Source: Methylibium sp.
GTDB lineage: Bacteria > Pseudomonadota > Gammaproteobacteria > Burkholderiales > Burkholderiaceae_C
DNA length: 60,757 nt
NCBI GenBank assembly: GCA_013824165.1
Contig: PNNH01000028.1
Coordinates: 1-60,757 of the forward strand
Direction: 5' to 3'
Numbering within the stretch: position 1 is the first letter of the stretch; each line of letters starts with the position of its first letter. This document shows positions 17,279-26,548 of this stretch, in pieces. The position numbers and the translations under genes are program-made. The notes beneath the pieces are model-generated. The model did no database searches. It was not told where the DNA came from and saw nothing but the letters and a program-made list of their open reading frames with translations.

Positions 17279-18157
17279 ATGAGTCTGGGCAGCTGGCTGG
17301 AGCTGATCGCCTCCGGCCTGATCACCGGGGGGGTCTACGCGCTGGTGGCGCTGGGTCTGAACCTGCAGTACGGGCTGATGCGCATCCTGAACATCGCGCA
17401 TGGCGAGTTCCTGATGCTGGGCGCCTTCCTGACCTGGGCGGCGCACACCACGCTGGGCCTGTCGCCGCTGGCGATGATCCCGCTGGCCTTCGTGCTGCTG
17501 GGTGCGGCCGGCTTGGCCATCCACAAGCTGGTGTTCGCCAAGCTGACGCGCAGTTCGCCCAATCTGGACGTGTTCGAGGCGCGCGGCCTGATGGTCAGCT
17601 TCGGCCTGATGTTCCTGGTGCAGAACCTGGCGCAATCGGTGTGGGGCGGCGACTTGCGCGGCTATGACTACCTGACCGAGCCAGTGGCCATCGGCGGCGC
17701 GCAGTTCGCGGCCAACAAGCTGTTGCTGCTGGCACTGGCGCTGGCCATCAGCGGCGCGCTGATCGCGCTGCTGCGCCTGACGCTGCTGGGCAAGGGCGTG
17801 CGCGCGCTGATGCAGTCGCCCACCGGCGCGCAGCTGGTCGGCATCGACACGCAGAAGCTGCACCCGCTGATGTTCGGCCTCGGCCTGGGCCTCTCGGGCG
17901 TAGCGGGCTGCCTGCTGTCGATGACCTACACGATCTCGCCGTCGATGGGCGAGCCCTACACGGTCACGGCGCTGATCGTGATCACGCTGGGCGGCTTCGG
18001 CAGCATGACCGGCGCGCTGGTCGGCGGCCTGGGCCTGGGCGTGATCGAGGCGCTGGGCATGCACTTCACCAATCCCTCGCTGAAGGCGCTGCTGTCCTAC
18101 GCGATCTTCATCGCGGTGCTGCTCTGGAAGCCCAACGGCCTGTTCACGCGCAAATGA
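17279..18157 (+). CDS. ABC transporter permease, LivH type
   Basis: A 292-residue inner-membrane permease with about eight membrane helices. Family features include the N-terminal GLITGGVYALVALGLNLQYG, the helix-rich core and the ATPase-coupling region near GEPYTVTALIVITLGGFGSM. It begins 8 bases after the binding-protein gene and its end overlaps the LivM-type gene by 4 bases, so it is part of one transporter. Confidence 0.94.
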   Translation: MSLGSWLELIASGLITGGVYALVALGLNLQYGLMRILNIAHGEFLMLGAFLTWAAHTTLGLSPLAMIPLAFVLLGAAGLAIHKLVFAKLTRSSPNLDVFEARGLMVSFGLMFLVQNLAQSVWGGDLRGYDYLTEPVAIGGAQFAANKLLLLALALAISGALIALLRLTLLGKGVRALMQSPTGAQLVGIDTQKLHPLMFGLGLGLSGVAGCLLSMTYTISPSMGEPYTVTALIVITLGGFGSMTGALVGGLGLGVIEALGMHFTNPSLKALLSYAIFIAVLLWKPNGLFTRK

Positions 18158-19073
18158 AAAACGACCTCCTGATCCTGATCGCGCTGACCGGCTGGGCGCT
18201 GGCGGTGCCGCACTACGGCAGCGAATTCGCCAGCTCGATGGCGCTGACCTGCCTGATGTATGCAGCGCTGGCCAGCAGCTGGAGCAGCTTCTGCGGCAGC
18301 ACGCGCTATATGTCGCTGGCCACCGCGGCCTTCTTTGGCCTGGGCGCCTATGCCAGCGCGCTGACGCTGGAGCATCTGCCCTGGCTGGCGGTGGTGGCGC
18401 TGGGAGCCTTGGTGGCGGCCGGCGTGGCGGTGGTGATCGGCGCCGGCGTGCTGCACCTGCGCGGCACCTATTTCGCGGTGCTGACCTTCGGCCTGACCGA
18501 GCTGATCCGCCATGCGGTGAGCTACTGGGAAAAGCAGGTCAGCGGCACGGTGGGCCGAGTGCTGACGGTAGTGCCGGAGGCCGACACCGTCTACCTCACC
18601 GTGCTGGGCCTGGCGGTGCTGGCACTGCTCAGCGCGATGCTGATCCGCCGCAGCCGCTTCGGCCTGGCGCTGGCCGGCATCGGCGCCGACGAGCAGCGCG
18701 CGCAGACCCTGGGCGTCAACACGCGCCTGGTCAAGATCGCCGGCTTCGCGCTGACCGCCGCCTTTGCCGGCGCGGTGGGCGCCGCGATGAGCGTGCGCTG
18801 GACCTATATCGACCCGCACACCGTTTTCAACCCCTTCATCGGCTTCCAGACCGTGCTGATCGCGCTGATCGGCGGCGCTGCCACGCTGTGGGGCCCGCTG
18901 ATCGCAGCGGTGGTGTTCAGCCTGCTCGCCGAGACCCTGCGCCTGCAGATGCCGCAGCTCTACATGATGTCGCTGGGCCTGCTGCTGATCCTGTGCGTGC
19001 TCTACCTTCCGGGTGGCCTGGCCTCGCTGCGCCTGCCGGCCTTTGCCACAAGGCTGTGGCGGAGGAGCCAGGC

Positions 19074-19077
<4 letters not shown>
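18154..19077 (+). CDS. ABC transporter permease, LivM type
   Basis: A 307-residue second permease of the importer. It has about eight to nine membrane segments, the LivM signature LRGTYFAVLTFGLTELIRH and the ATPase-contact loop near GADEQRAQTLGVNTRLVKI, followed by IGGAATLWGPLIAAVVF. It overlaps the LivH-type gene upstream and the LivG-type ATPase downstream, each by 4 bases. Confidence 0.94.
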
Positions 19078-19834
<757 letters not shown>

Positions 19835-19838
<4 letters not shown>

Positions 19839-22081
19839 AGATGAACGAACTCAGCCTCGGGCTGGGCCAGCCGCTGGCCCATCTGCAGATCAAGGGCCTG
19901 TCGGCTGGCTATGGCGGCTTCCAGGTGCTGCGCGACATCACGCTGGAGGCCAAGCCCGGCCTGACCGTGATCCTCGGCCCCAATGGCGCCGGCAAGACCA
20001 CGCTGCTGAAGGCCATCGCCGGGCTGATTCCGCGCCAGGGTCAGGTGCTGCTGAACGGCGAGGCCATCGCCGCCGAGGCCAAGACCTCGGACATCGTGCG
20101 CCGCGGCCTGGTGCTGGTGCCCGAAGGCCGCCAGCTCTTCCCGCAGATGACGGTGGCCGAGAACCTGGAGCTGGGCGGATGGCTGGTTCCCAAGGCACAG
20201 CGCGCCGAACGCATGGCGCAAGCGCTGCAAGACTTTCCCAAGCTGGCGCAGCGCCTCGCCCAGCTGGCCGGCACCATGAGCGGCGGCGAGCAGCAGATGG
20301 TGGCGGTGGCGCGCGCCATGATGAGCGCGCCGCGCCTGCTGATGCTGGACGAGCCCTCGCTGGGCCTGGCGCCGCGCATGGTGGACGAGCTGCTGGCGAT
20401 CGCGCGGCGCATCGCCGACCAGGGAACCACCGTGCTGATGGTGGAGCAGAACGTGCGCAAGGCACTGGCTGTGGCCGACCGCGGCTATGTGCTGGAGCGC
20501 GGCCGCCTCGTGGCCAGCGGACCGGCCACGCTGCTGGCGCGCTCCAGCGTGATCCGCCACGCCTATCTGGGGGCCGCCCCAGCCAAGAATCCCGATGAAC
20601 AAGTGACGAAGGAGAACCCTGCCATGTCCGAAGCCCTGACCATGCTGATCAACGGCCTGGCCGTTTCCGCCCACGGCGGCGCCACCTTCGAGCGCCGCAA
20701 CCCGCTGGACGGCAGCGTGGCCACGCGCGCGCCGGCCGCCTCGGCGAGCGATGCGGTGGCCGCCGTCGAGGCTGCGGCCGAGGCCTTCAAGAGCTGGGGC
20801 GACAGTGGCCCCGGCGAGCGCCGCGCGCTGCTGAACAAGGCCGCCGATGCGCTGGAGGCCAAGACACCGGCCTTCATCGCCGCGATGGCGGCCGAGACCG
20901 GCGCTTCGGCGATGTGGGCCGGCTTCAATGTGCACCTGGCCGCCGGCATGCTGCGCGAAGCCGCATCGCTAACCACGCAAATCAGCGGCGAGGTGATTCC
21001 GTCCGACGTGCCGGGCTCGCTGGCCATGGGCCTGCGCCAGCCGGCCGGCGTGGTGCTGGGCATCGCGCCCTGGAATGCGCCGGTGATCCTGGGCGTGCGC
21101 GCCATCGCTACGCCGCTGGCCTGCGGCAACACCGTGGTGCTGAAGGGCAGCGAGAACTGCCCGCGCACGCACCAGCTGATCATCGAAGCACTGCAGGAGG
21201 CCGGCCTGCCCCCGGGCGTGGTGAACTACATCACCAACGCACCCGCCGATGCCGGCGCCATCGTCGAGGCGATGGTGGCGCATCCGGCGGTGCGGCGCGT
21301 CAACTTCACCGGCTCCACCCGCGTGGGCAAGCTGATTGCGCAGACCTGTGCCAAGCATCTGAAGCAATCCGTGCTGGAGCTGGGCGGCAAGGCGCCGCTG
21401 CTGGTGCTGGCCGATGCCGATCTCGACGCCGCGGTGGCCGCCGCCGCTTTCGGCGCCTTTGCCAACTCGGGCCAGATATGCATGTCGACCGAGCGCATCA
21501 TCGTGGACAAGAGCGTCGCAGACGGCTTTGCGGCCCGCTTCACGAAGAAGGCCAAGAGCCTGCCGCTGGGCGACCCGCGTGGCCCGCAGCCGGTGGTGCT
21601 GGGTTCGGTGGTGGGCATGGGCACGGTGGAGCACTGCAATGCGCTGCTGGATGACGCGCTGGCCAAGGGCGCCAAGCTGCTGTGCGGCGGCCGCGCCGAC
21701 AGCACGCTGATGCCGGCCACCGTGCTCGACCACGTGACGCCCGAGATGCGCATCTACCACGAGGAGACCTTCGGCCCGCTGAAGTGCATCGTGCGCGTGG
21801 ACGGCGACGAGGCCGCCATCGCCTGCGCCAACGACAACGAGTACGGCCTCTCGGCCGCGGTGTTCAGCCGCGACATCGCACGTGCGATGAACGTGGCCAA
21901 ACGCATCGAATCCGGCATCTGCCACATCAACGGGCCGACAGTGCACGACGAGGCGCAGATGCCGTTTGGGGGAGTGAAGGGCAGCGGCTTCGGCCGCTTT
22001 GGTGGCCGGGCTGGCGTGGATGCCTTCACCGAGCTGCGCTGGGTGACGGTGCAGACGACGGAGCGCCACTACCCCTTCTGA
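19835..22081 (+). CDS. LivF-type ABC ATPase fused in frame to an aldehyde dehydrogenase
   Basis: One uninterrupted frame of 748 codons. Residues 1-247 are a complete LivF-type ATPase: Walker A GPNGAGKTT (48-56), signature MSGGEQ (148-153), Walker B LLMLDEP (168-174), H-loop region MVEQN, ending RHAYLGA as LivF proteins normally do. A linker (about 248-263) leads straight into a full aldehyde dehydrogenase from Met264. No stop separates them; a TGA in the +1 frame at 20604-20606 is where LivF would end had one base fewer been present upstream. A Shine-Dalgarno site precedes Met264, so separate dehydrogenase may also be made. A sequencing error must be excluded. Confidence 0.85.
20609..20614 (+). 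promoter_or_regulatory. Internal Shine-Dalgarno site for the aldehyde dehydrogenase
   Basis: AAGGAG at 20609-20614 lies 9 bases before the ATG at 20624. It is inside the fused reading frame and is a near-ideal site, arguing that ribosomes also start at the dehydrogenase. Confidence 0.75.
20624..22081 (+). CDS. NAD(P)-dependent aldehyde dehydrogenase, salicylaldehyde/vanillin dehydrogenase-like
   Basis: Internal-start product, 485 residues. Catalytic elements of the ALDH superfamily are all present: Asn151 (APWNAPV), the NAD loop FTGSTRVGK (228-236), Glu252 (LELGGK) and the nucleophile Cys286 (NSGQICMST). The pattern, with PLACGNTVVLKGSENCPRTH, resembles salicylaldehyde, vanillin and benzaldehyde dehydrogenases. 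Together with the FeaR-like regulator this suggests oxidation of an aromatic aldehyde derived from the substrate of the ABC importer (inference). It lies in the same frame as LivF with no stop codon between. Confidence 0.9.
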   Translation: MSEALTMLINGLAVSAHGGATFERRNPLDGSVATRAPAASASDAVAAVEAAAEAFKSWGDSGPGERRALLNKAADALEAKTPAFIAAMAAETGASAMWAGFNVHLAAGMLREAASLTTQISGEVIPSDVPGSLAMGLRQPAGVVLGIAPWNAPVILGVRAIATPLACGNTVVLKGSENCPRTHQLIIEALQEAGLPPGVVNYITNAPADAGAIVEAMVAHPAVRRVNFTGSTRVGKLIAQTCAKHLKQSVLELGGKAPLLVLADADLDAAVAAAAFGAFANSGQICMSTERIIVDKSVADGFAARFTKKAKSLPLGDPRGPQPVVLGSVVGMGTVEHCNALLDDALAKGAKLLCGGRADSTLMPATVLDHVTPEMRIYHEETFGPLKCIVRVDGDEAAIACANDNEYGLSAAVFSRDIARAMNVAKRIESGICHINGPTVHDEAQMPFGGVKGSGFGRFGGRAGVDAFTELRWVTVQTTERHYPF

Positions 22082-22096
22082 CGGGAGAGCGAACGG

Positions 22097-22129
22097 GGGC
22101 CGGCGCCTGAGGAGGCGCCGGCCCTTTTT
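22097..22129 (+). terminator. Strong intrinsic terminator of the ABC/ALDH operon
   Basis: Perfect 12-base arms GGGCCGGCGCCT (22097-22108) and AGGCGCCGGCCC (22113-22124), a 4-base loop and a run of five T followed by more pyrimidines, 16 bases after the dehydrogenase stop. Confidence 0.92.
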
Positions 22130-22228
22130 CTTCTTTTCGTTCCTGCGTGGTGCGGCGCGGCGTGCGGGCCGGCTCCGTTAAGCTGGAAGCCTGATCTTTC
22201 ACCCACGACTCTCTGACGCCCCACGACG

Positions 22229-22702
22229 ATGCAAACCGCGCTGTTGTTTCCCCTGGGCTGGGCCCACTACTTGGCCGGCGGCCTGATGATCGGCCTGGCC
22301 ACCGGCGGGCTCTACCTGTTGACTGGCCGCATCGGCGGCATGAGCACGGCGTTCAGCGCCGTCTGGTCCTATGTCTCGCGGCGGCCCTTCTTCCAGCAGC
22401 CGCGTCTACTGCAAAGCCGCAGCTGGCGGCTGGCGCTGGCGCTGGGCCTGGTGCTGGGCGCCGCCGTCTGGTGGTGGCTGTTTGGGCCTGAGCAGCGCCT
22501 GAGCACCGGTGTGCCGCTGTGGCAGCTGGGCCTGGGCGGGCTGCTGGTGGGCTATGGCGCGCGGCTCTCGAACGGCTGCACCTCGGGCCATGGCATCTGC
22601 GGCCTGTCGTCGCTGCAGCTGCCTTCCCTGGCGGCGGTGCTGACCTTCATGGGCACCGGCTTCATCACCGCCAATCTGGTGCTGGCCTTGGGAGGGCGCT
22701 GA
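22229..22702 (+). CDS. YeeE/YedE-family membrane protein, first half-transporter
   Basis: A 157-residue inner-membrane protein with about four helices. The motif NGCTSGHGICGLS with its cysteines is the substrate-path signature of YeeE/YedE thiosulfate or sulfur-compound transporters. It stands 2 bases ahead of a second small membrane protein with the other cysteine motif, the split arrangement known for this family. It probably takes up a reduced sulfur compound (family inference). Confidence 0.87.
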   Translation: MQTALLFPLGWAHYLAGGLMIGLATGGLYLLTGRIGGMSTAFSAVWSYVSRRPFFQQPRLLQSRSWRLALALGLVLGAAVWWWLFGPEQRLSTGVPLWQLGLGGLLVGYGARLSNGCTSGHGICGLSSLQLPSLAAVLTFMGTGFITANLVLALGGR

Positions 22703-22704
22703 TC

Positions 22705-23136
22705 ATGACCAAGATGACGCCCGCGCAATTCATCGCCGTGCTGCTTTGCGGCGCGCTGTTCGGCTTCGGCCTGGCCTGGTCGACCATGATTCAGCCCGAG
22801 GTGGTGCTGAGCTTTCTGCGCTTCCAGGATTGGGGCCTGATGCTGGTGATGGGCGGCGCGGTGGCCGTCACGCTGCCGGCTTACCAATGGGGCCGCAAGG
22901 CGCTGGGCCACGGGCCGCTTCTGGGCGGCCAGTTCGAAGTGCGCCAAGCCAGCCTGGACCGTGACACCTTGCTGGGCGCTGCGCTGTTCGGCATCGGCTG
23001 GGGGCTCAGCGGCGTCTGCCCGGGACCGGCCATTGCCGCGCTGGGCGCGGGTGGCTGGGAGATCGGCGTGGCGCTGCTGGGCATTCTGGCCGGCGCCGGG
23101 CTGCAGGGACTGACGGCGCGGCCAGGCAAGCCCTGA
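22705..23136 (+). CDS. YeeE/YedE-family (DUF6691) membrane protein, second half-transporter
   Basis: A 143-residue protein with about four membrane helices and the motif GWGLSGVCPGPAIAALG, the second-half signature of split YeeE/YedE transporters. It begins 2 bases after the stop of the first half, so the two should be co-translated and pair in the membrane. GFGLAWSTMIQPEVVLSFL near the N-terminus is also typical of DUF6691. Confidence 0.87.
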   Translation: MTKMTPAQFIAVLLCGALFGFGLAWSTMIQPEVVLSFLRFQDWGLMLVMGGAVAVTLPAYQWGRKALGHGPLLGGQFEVRQASLDRDTLLGAALFGIGWGLSGVCPGPAIAALGAGGWEIGVALLGILAGAGLQGLTARPGKP

Positions 23137-23185
23137 AAACGAGGCAATTGCCCAATCGCCAGCAAGCTGCAACACTGACGATTGC

Positions 23186-24340
23186 ATGCCAACATTCGAC
23201 AAGGCCACCACTCTCGTGATGCAAGCCGTGCGCCGCCGCAGCGCACTGACGCTGCTGCTGGCCGCGGGCGCAGGCCCAGCCTGGGCCGCGGCCAAAGAGC
23301 TGCGCATCGGCGCATCGGCCGCACTCAGCGGGCCGACACAGGCGCTGGGCACGCGCTACCACGCCGGCGCCGCGGCCTGCTTCGAACAAGTCAACCGCCA
23401 GGATGGCGGGGTGCAGGGCAGCCGCATCACGGTGGACCTGCGCGACGATGGCTACGAGCCCGAGCGCACCGAGGCCAACACCCAGGCCCTGCTGGCCGAT
23501 GCCCGCGTGCTGGCGCTGTTCGGCTATGTGGGCACGCCCACCAGCCGGGTGGCCCTGCCCCTGGTGCGCAAGGCGCAGATCGCATTCCTGGGCGCCTACA
23601 CCGGTGCTGAAATGCTGTGGGAAGCGCAGACCTATCCCACCGTGTTCAATGTGCGGGCCAGCTACCGCGAGGAAGCGCGCCAGCTGATGAAGGCCGCGCG
23701 GGCGGACGGGGTGCGGCAGTTCAGCGTGATGCTGCAGGCCGATCTGTTCGGCCGCTCCGGGCTGGAGGCGGCACGCGATGCCGGGCAGGCCGAAGGCATG
23801 CAGATGCTGGCCGCCGCCACGGTGAAGCGCAACACTACCGAGGTGGACGCCGCGCTGCAGGCCCTGCTGAATGCCAAGGCGATGCCGGACGCGATCTTTC
23901 TCGTCAGCGCCTACGGCACCTGCGCCGCCTTCATCAAGCAGGCCCGCAAGGCGGGCTTCAAAGGGCGCTTCTACACCCTCTCATTCGCCGGGCTGGAGCC
24001 GCTGCAGGCGGCGCTGGGCGGCGATATGCAGGGACTGACCATCGCCCAGGTGGTGCCCAACGCACAAGACGCCAGCCTGCCCGTGGTGGCCGCCTACCAG
24101 CAAGCCATGCGCGCGCGCGGCGAGCGCCAGTTCGACAGCATCAGCCTCGAAGGCTATGTGGCCGCCCGCGTACTGGTGGAAGGCCTGCGCCGCGCCGCGC
24201 AACCGCTGAGCCGCGCCAGTGTCATCAGCGGGCTGGAGAGCCTGGGGCAGCTGGATCTGGGCGGCTTTGCGCTGCGCTACGGCACGGGCAGCCACCAGGG
24301 ATCGCAGAAGGTCTTGCTGCTGCGCAACGGCGGACGCTGA
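23186..24340 (+). CDS. Orphan periplasmic binding protein, LivJ/K type
   Basis: A secreted binding protein of the Peripla_BP_6 group, 384 residues from the ATG at 23186; an ATG at 23219 gives a cleaner signal peptide (MQAVRRRSALTLLLAAGAG, then AWAA). The mature part begins LRIGASAALSGPTQALG. There is no permease or ATPase nearby. In Burkholderiales many such orphan proteins serve importers encoded elsewhere or act with sensors. It resembles the 16 kb binding protein only at fold level, and its ligand is unknown. Confidence 0.88.
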   Translation: MPTFDKATTLVMQAVRRRSALTLLLAAGAGPAWAAAKELRIGASAALSGPTQALGTRYHAGAAACFEQVNRQDGGVQGSRITVDLRDDGYEPERTEANTQALLADARVLALFGYVGTPTSRVALPLVRKAQIAFLGAYTGAEMLWEAQTYPTVFNVRASYREEARQLMKAARADGVRQFSVMLQADLFGRSGLEAARDAGQAEGMQMLAAATVKRNTTEVDAALQALLNAKAMPDAIFLVSAYGTCAAFIKQARKAGFKGRFYTLSFAGLEPLQAALGGDMQGLTIAQVVPNAQDASLPVVAAYQQAMRARGERQFDSISLEGYVAARVLVEGLRRAAQPLSRASVISGLESLGQLDLGGFALRYGTGSHQGSQKVLLLRNGGR

Positions 24341-24361
24341 GCGCCGCCCGCAGCAAAGACC

Positions 24362-25318
24362 TCAGAACTTCATCCGCAAGCCGGCGCCGAAGGCCCAGGC
24401 GCGGCCGCGCTCGCTCAGCGCATCCGGCCGCGGCCAGAAGTGGCCGACGATCACCTCGCCGATCAGCCAGTCGCGGTGCACCGGCTGCGCCCACTTGATC
24501 TGCAGGCCGTAATCCGCCACCCGCACGCCCGAACCCTGTAGGCCGCTGACCAGCCCCTCCAGCGACAGCAGGCGCTCCGTGCCAAAGGACTGGTAGGCAC
24601 CCAGGCTGCTGGACCACTCGAACTTGCGCGAACGCTGCGTGATGGTGGCAGCATTGAGCCAACGCCAGGCCAGCGTTGACGACACCGCGTGCTCGTAGGA
24701 CAAGGCCGTGGTGGAACCCAGCCTGTCGCCGCTGGTGAGGAACAGCGTCTCGCGCACCTCCACCAGATCGCGGCTGCTGAGCCAGAACTGGTGCCCCACG
24801 CGCGCCTGCGCATACGGCTTGAAGCCGCCGCGCAGGCCCAGGCGCAAATCCACCGAATCGCGCAGGCGAACGCCCACACCCGCGAAGAAGGAACGATCCT
24901 GCACATTGCCCCTCAGCAGCCGCTGCTCGCTAGTGAAGGGCAGGGGCTTGTCGCTCACCACCTCGCGCTGGTCGTCGCGGCCGATGAAGGCATAAGCGTT
25001 CTCTTCGAGATTGGGCAGCCGAAAGCGCGCCTTGAAGCGCAGGTCATGCTGCAGGCTGTCATCCTGGCGCTTCAGCAGGCGCAGGCTCAGCTCGCCTTCA
25101 CTGACCTTGCCGCCGTCCGAGAAAGGCCTGTCCCCAAACCAGCTGTCCACGCCACGCGCCAGCCACTCGGCCGTGCTGCGCGCCTGGCGGCGGGCTGAAT
25201 CGGCGACAGACTGGTTGGGGTCGTCGGGGGGCGGGGTGGCCACCGCTGACACGGTGACGCCCAGCAACACCGCAGCGGCGGCGGCGGCACGAACAGCAGC
25301 GAAAGCGAGCCTATGCAT
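24362..25318 (-). CDS. Predicted outer-membrane beta-barrel protein of unknown function
   Basis: A 318-residue secreted protein. Residues 1-30 are a signal peptide (LAFAAVRAAAAAAVLLGV, then AVA). A helical stretch rich in Arg/Ala follows, then alternating hydrophobic strands typical of an outer-membrane barrel, finishing in AFGAGLRMKF with the terminal Phe recognised by the BAM machinery. I do not recognise a named family. The ATG at 25318 starts at the signal peptide; an upstream ATG at 25357 adds 13 residues. It converges on the orphan binding-protein gene with only 21 bases between. Confidence 0.8.
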   Translation of the reverse strand: MHRLAFAAVRAAAAAAVLLGVTVSAVATPPPDDPNQSVADSARRQARSTAEWLARGVDSWFGDRPFSDGGKVSEGELSLRLLKRQDDSLQHDLRFKARFRLPNLEENAYAFIGRDDQREVVSDKPLPFTSEQRLLRGNVQDRSFFAGVGVRLRDSVDLRLGLRGGFKPYAQARVGHQFWLSSRDLVEVRETLFLTSGDRLGSTTALSYEHAVSSTLAWRWLNAATITQRSRKFEWSSSLGAYQSFGTERLLSLEGLVSGLQGSGVRVADYGLQIKWAQPVHRDWLIGEVIVGHFWPRPDALSERGRAWAFGAGLRMKF

Positions 25319-25357
25319 AAGTTGATGATAGGCCTCGAACGCCGGCCGCAGTGGCAA

Positions 25358-26239
25358 TCATTCAGCGGGCCGCGTGCCCCGGCAGGCCGGGTAGGTGCTG
25401 CAGCCCCAGAAGGCCTTGCCTGCATTCCCACCCTGCTTGGCCACACGGCGCAACATCGCCTGGCCGCATTTTGGGCAGAGGGGCTCGGCGGGCGCTGCTG
25501 TCGGTGTGGCCGGCATTGACTTGGCACCTGGCTGCGGCCGCACTTGCGTCGGTGTCGAGCCCGCAGCGCCTCTCTGCAACATGCGGTGCAGCTCGGCCCC
25601 GTCAATCAGCACCACATTGCGCCCACGGGCGAAGTCCTGCGCCTCCGGCGTAAAGCGGCCGGAGGTGACGACAAAGCCGCCGGCCGCGCCACGCGCCGCC
25701 ATGACGCCATAGAGCTGGCGCACAACATCCACACCCACCTTGTAGGCCCGCCACTGCTTGCACTGCACGAGGAACTTCTCGCCGCCCTTGCCGAGCACCA
25801 GATCCACGCCACCATCGGCCCCGCCACCGCCGTTTTCAAGCACCCGATAGCCGCGCTGGCGGAAGGCCTCGCCCACCAGCAACTCGAAGCGCTGCCAGCT
25901 CATGCCGTCCAGCGCGTCGGCCGCCGAACCCCCGACGGCCGCATCGGCGGCAAGCTGGCGGCGCTCGCGGCGGCGCCATGCGGAAACAGCGGCACCGGCC
26001 AGACAGATCAAGGGCAAGATGTACTGCCCGCCAGTTGCCAAGCCCTTCACCATGATCTGCACCACGCCGCCACCCGCAGCGCCAGGAGCGAGGTTGGGCG
26101 TGAACGGCTCAGCAGCGATCTGGTGCAGCCACACATACGACGCCAGCGCCAGCAGCACGCCAGCCCACCAGGGCAGCATGGCCACCAGATCCATCAAGTC
26201 CTCGGCAGGACTGGTCTTGCTCTTGCGTCGGCTTCCCAT
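25358..26239 (-). CDS. Membrane-anchored Mrr-like restriction endonuclease with zinc ribbon
   Basis: A 293-residue protein with two N-terminal membrane segments (about 18-38 and 68-88), an Mrr/DUF2034-type nuclease domain (about 112-225) and a C-terminal topoisomerase-type zinc ribbon (Cys255, Cys258, Cys280, Cys286). The nuclease motif is GGVDLVL (Asp146) followed by FLVQCKQW (Gln159, Lys161). The start at 26239 has a strong Shine-Dalgarno GGGAGG 8-13 bases upstream. A longer reading frame continues upstream into the istB remnant and is not real coding. It may restrict foreign or modified DNA at the membrane (inference). Confidence 0.88.
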   Translation of the reverse strand: MGSRRKSKTSPAEDLMDLVAMLPWWAGVLLALASYVWLHQIAAEPFTPNLAPGAAGGGVVQIMVKGLATGGQYILPLICLAGAAVSAWRRRERRQLAADAAVGGSAADALDGMSWQRFELLVGEAFRQRGYRVLENGGGGADGGVDLVLGKGGEKFLVQCKQWRAYKVGVDVVRQLYGVMAARGAAGGFVVTSGRFTPEAQDFARGRNVVLIDGAELHRMLQRGAAGSTPTQVRPQPGAKSMPATPTAAPAEPLCPKCGQAMLRRVAKQGGNAGKAFWGCSTYPACRGTRPAE

Positions 26240-26353
26240 GGCTGTCGCCTCCCTGGCGTGGTTTGCAATCACCAACGACACAGGCCCATCTACGTGGGCG
26301 CTGAGTTGGGAGCTTAGCAGGCGGCGAGGAGAAGGAAGAGGAACGACGACGGC

Positions 26354-26482
26354 GTTGGCCATGGCCGCGTCGCCGAGGTAGCGGCCCAAGTCCTGGACCA
26401 CGCGGTTGGACGTGATGACGATCGAGCGGCGCAGCTTGTAGCGCTGGTGCACGATCATCTGCAGCAGCTCAGCGGCGTGCTC
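26354..26482 (-). pseudogene. Fragment of IS21-family istB helper ATPase
   Basis: About 43 codons reading AAELLQMIVHQRYKLRRS, then IVITSNRVVQDLGRYLGDAA, which is the conserved C-terminal part of IstB, the AAA+ helper of IS21 transposases. There is no start, Walker motif or transposase istA, and similarity ends abruptly at both sides. It is a scrap of a former insertion sequence and supports a history of mobility for this stretch. Confidence 0.85.
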
Positions 26483-26548
26483 TCGTACACACGGGGTTGG
26501 CCAGGGCAGACCTTCGTTCGACCGATGGGGCTTCTCGCGGCTTTGCTT

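Noticed and set aside
26240-26458. A longer N-terminus for the Mrr-like nuclease
   Set aside because: The extension encodes the istB fragment and the true start at 26239 has its own strong Shine-Dalgarno site.
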